From: CAJQHK01 sp038142525
Lineage (GTDB): Bacteria > Pseudomonadota > Alphaproteobacteria > Rickettsiales > UBA1997
NCBI GenBank assembly: GCA_038142525.1
Contig: JAYQKE010000005.1
Coordinates: 1 to 27,828, forward strand
DNA length: 27,828 nt
Direction: 5' to 3'
Position numbers and translations under genes: made by a program. Shown piece after piece: positions 25,756 to 27,828 of this stretch; position 1 is the first letter of the stretch; each line of letters opens with the position of its first letter. Below the pieces are notes generated by a model. It was not told the DNA's origin, searched no databases, and was given only the letters and a program-made list of their open reading frames with translations.

Positions 25756-26977
25756 TTAAACAATTTCGCTTAAATAATCATCAGTCATTTTTGATCTGAA
25801 GGTGATATGCTCTGCTGGATATGGCGGAGTGAAGTCAAAATCAAAACTCACTTTGCCTTGTGCTATTTGATCAGGAGTATTTAGCTCAGGATCAGCAAAA
25901 GCAGTTCCACCAATAATTGCTCCGATGCTTTTTAAGTGACGCAGATAATTATTGACCCCTTCAAGAACATCTTCGATATAAGTTTTAGTGATATTTCTAT
26001 CTACTGCCCATAAATGAGCTTTCAATAAGCTATCATTAATCATATCAGCAGTTCTTCTTGCTTGAAGAAATGCCCATTTAGGATCAGCTGATAAGGTTCT
26101 ATTACCCCACAATCTAAAACCACTTTCTTGAATTATGGTGGCTATGTTATTTTCATTTAGGTAGTTAGCTTTTGAATTTACATCACCTAACACAAAATCT
26201 ATTGGCTTAGAAATTCCAACAATACCATTAATTACTAGATTTGATGGCGACCACCAAAATCCTCTCTCATTATCAGACTTAACAATTAATCCTGCTACTC
26301 TGGCAGATGCTGGCTCTTCAACTATTGAGCCTAAGCTATCTAGAACTTTGACCCAAGGATAAATTGGGTAAACTCTGGCAGAGCCAAAATCACCAACATA
26401 ATCAATTGCATCAGTATCATTGGTATTTGGAAGATCAGCAATAATAACTGCTCTTAGATTTTCTGCTATTCCTAGAAGTTCGCTTACAACAGGGTTAGCA
26501 TTCCCACTTGGCATATCATGAGTAAATCCTGGTGCTATTAAAATTCTTGGAGTTACGCCAAGCTCACTATTTAAACAATTTGACCAAAAGAGCATGAACA
26601 CCTTTATATTCTCCTGTTGTTCCATCAACTCCTCCAATAACATCAGCAGATGTAATATTAGCAGGATCAAGACTTCCTGTCGTTAAATGAGCAGGATTGT
26701 TTGGATCAGCAACATTGATAACAACAACCATCGCACCAGCTTGGTCAAATATTCCATCCAATGCTTTTGGTATTGTATAATCTTTATTGGCATCATCATT
26801 TGCACCAAAAATCTCAACTGCTTTAGCTCTTGAGCCAAGAATTAAGGTTGGTGTATTTACTGGGCCTTGTGGTGCTGTACCAACAAGTCCAATTACTGAT
26901 GATTTAACTGTTTGTATTGGGCGTGCGCCATCATTAAGCTCGATGACTTCTACGCCATGTAGAAATTGCTCAGGCAT
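25756..26977 (-). pseudogene. FI: Tail sheath protein FI, frame broken by one extra base
   Basis: The first part (from 26977) has MPEQFLHGVEVIELNDGARP, SSVIGLVGTAPQGPVN and ALDGIFDQAGAMVVVINVAD, then GGVDGTTGEYKGVHALL. One extra G (complement of 26584-26585) breaks the frame; without it the protein continues SNCLNSELGVTPRILIAPGF, then GFWWSPSNLVINGIVGISKP and GFRLWGNRTLSADPKWAFLQ, then RRTADMINDSL. About 406 residues agree with P2 gpFI. The sheath contracts to drive the tube into the target cell. Both pieces have clear family matches, so the gene identity is secure. Confidence 0.92.
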
Positions 26978-26980
26978 GAT

Positions 26981-27574
26981 TTAATTAATTTGATTAATTT
27001 TTTCTAAAATATTTTTCTCTAAATTCTCTAACTGATCCCATGCTTCTTGATAGGATTTACATTCATCTATTTTATTTTTTATCTCATTTGATGCTCCATC
27101 TATAAATGTAGAAATTTCAGCAAATTCTTGAGATTTTTTTATAATTATTTCAGCAAGTTCAAGTGGCGTGATTCCTTTGCTATCTGCTTCCAATTTTAGT
27201 AAATTTAAATCATCTTCATTTGGACTTTCTGATTCAATAATTCTTCTGGCAAGAATTGTCTTTGCATCATAGGAGGCAATTTTGCCAGGCATTTTAGAAA
27301 GAATTTTCGTTCTATACTCTTCTTCAATATCAGGAATTACTTTTGTTGCGTTTTCTTTTATTTTGTCTAAAGACCAACTAATTCTTGGGTCAGAAGGCAA
27401 TAGCATTTGATTAGATTCTCTCGTATCAATAAATTCATTTGATAAATCTTCAATTACAACATCATCAGGAATTCTGATAATTTCTAGGTTTTCATTATCG
27501 TATAAATCTTTGATATCCTGATTATTGCCGTGCGTTGCAATAATCATATTTTCTTTATTTATTACTATTTTCAT
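26981..27574 (-). CDS. Phage protein between tail fibre and sheath, unknown function
   Basis: The 197-residue protein has a small N-terminal beta-rich part (MKIVINKENMIIATHGNNQD), a DPRISWSLDKIKENATKVIP stretch, a helical middle (YRTKILSKMPGKIASYDAKT) and a glutamate- and lysine-rich helical end. The position directly after the fibre-like gene suggests a tail fibre assembly chaperone, and the length fits such proteins, but the motifs are not convincing. Intact, with its stop four bases before the FI start. Confidence 0.5.
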   Translation of the reverse strand: MKIVINKENMIIATHGNNQDIKDLYDNENLEIIRIPDDVVIEDLSNEFIDTRESNQMLLPSDPRISWSLDKIKENATKVIPDIEEEYRTKILSKMPGKIASYDAKTILARRIIESESPNEDDLNLLKLEADSKGITPLELAEIIIKKSQEFAEISTFIDGASNEIKNKIDECKSYQEAWDQLENLEKNILEKINQIN

Positions 27575-27577
27575 TTT

Positions 27578-27828
27578 CTAAGAGAAATAATTATATGAAT
27601 CATGATTTCCAAGTGCATGAGATCCACCAGGAGAGTAATTAACAGCATTTCCAGATAATCTACTTGAAGTGCTAGCAAAAGATGCATTTCAGATTTATGT
27701 GCTGAATAATAAGCAGTATGACGACAATTTCTTGCTGTGGAGCTATTTGCTATTAAACATGAGCTGTGAATTGTATAAAAACCAATATTAGCACCATCAA
27801 CTGTAACATTACTGTGAGCATGAACATT
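27578..27828 (-). pseudogene. Phage tail fibre-like protein, C-terminal end only, one base missing
   Basis: Only the end of this gene is in the window. It reads NVHAHSNVTVDGANIGFYTI, HSSCLIANSSTARNCRHTAY and YSAHKSE, then (after one missing base near 27683-27690) ASFASTSSRLSGNAVNYSPG and GSHALGNHDSYNYFS, then TAG at 27580-27578. Short repeating turns rich in N, S, H, A and G look like a beta-helical or fibre tip. Position upstream of the sheath gene fits a tail fibre that decides host range. The true frame and start lie outside the window. Confidence 0.55.

Noticed and set aside
1..27828. CRISPR array or other regularly spaced repeats
   Set aside because: No repeated unit with regular spacing was seen on reading through; the only long repeats are the IS ends and the hsdS halves.

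Overview
This is an AT-rich accessory region with two parts: a run of anti-phage (defence) genes on the left (about 1-18306, mostly plus strand), and the tail and lysis genes of a P2-like contractile-tailed prophage on the right (about 18303-27828, all minus strand). The base composition, the IS, the broken genes and the style of the phage proteins suggest an AT-rich alphaproteobacterium, possibly a host-associated one such as Rickettsiales or Holosporales. That placement is inference: no rRNA, tRNA or core gene is present to confirm it.

Defence side, left to right. A CD-NTase (cGAS/DncV-like nucleotidyltransferase, cut by the window edge) and a one-segment membrane protein with a Rossmann-like cytoplasmic domain form a two-gene minus-strand operon that looks like a minimal CBASS-type system. 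After about 750 bases with no gene comes a plus-strand cassette of abiEi antitoxin, abiEii toxin nucleotidyltransferase and a large TOTE-type primase-helicase, joined by overlapping start and stop codons. Next come a broken XRE regulator facing a short orphan histidine kinase across an operator-like repeat region, a small coiled-coil protein, and a DUF2779 protein joining a Cas4-like Fe-S nuclease to a DEDD exonuclease-like domain. A type I restriction-modification operon follows (HTH, hsdM, hsdS, hsdR, DUF4268 protein). Its hsdM is interrupted by an IS5-family element (11000-12351) with 11-bp terminal inverted repeats and a TAA target duplication; removing the element restores the hsdM frame across the insertion point.

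Prophage side, in transcription order (right to left): tail fibre-like end, unknown 197-residue protein, sheath FI, tube FII, tail assembly E with E', tape measure T, U, X, D, small membrane protein, M15 endolysin, endonuclease VII-like HNH protein, holin-like protein, nested spanin pair, and two small unknown proteins. Head, baseplate, integrase and att sites are not visible. The last prophage gene and the last defence gene converge and share a TTAA in which both stop.

Many genes (abiEi, abiEii, hsdM, hsdS, hsdR, DUF4268, holin, endonuclease VII, the DUF6127-like gene, T, E, FI, fibre) are broken by single-base length changes, mostly in homopolymers, while long genes beside them are open. 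This looks largely like residual indel error in the assembly. However, two in-frame stop codons (XRE gene, U) and the IS insertion argue that some decay is real. Such genes are given as one locus each, with the site of the break stated.
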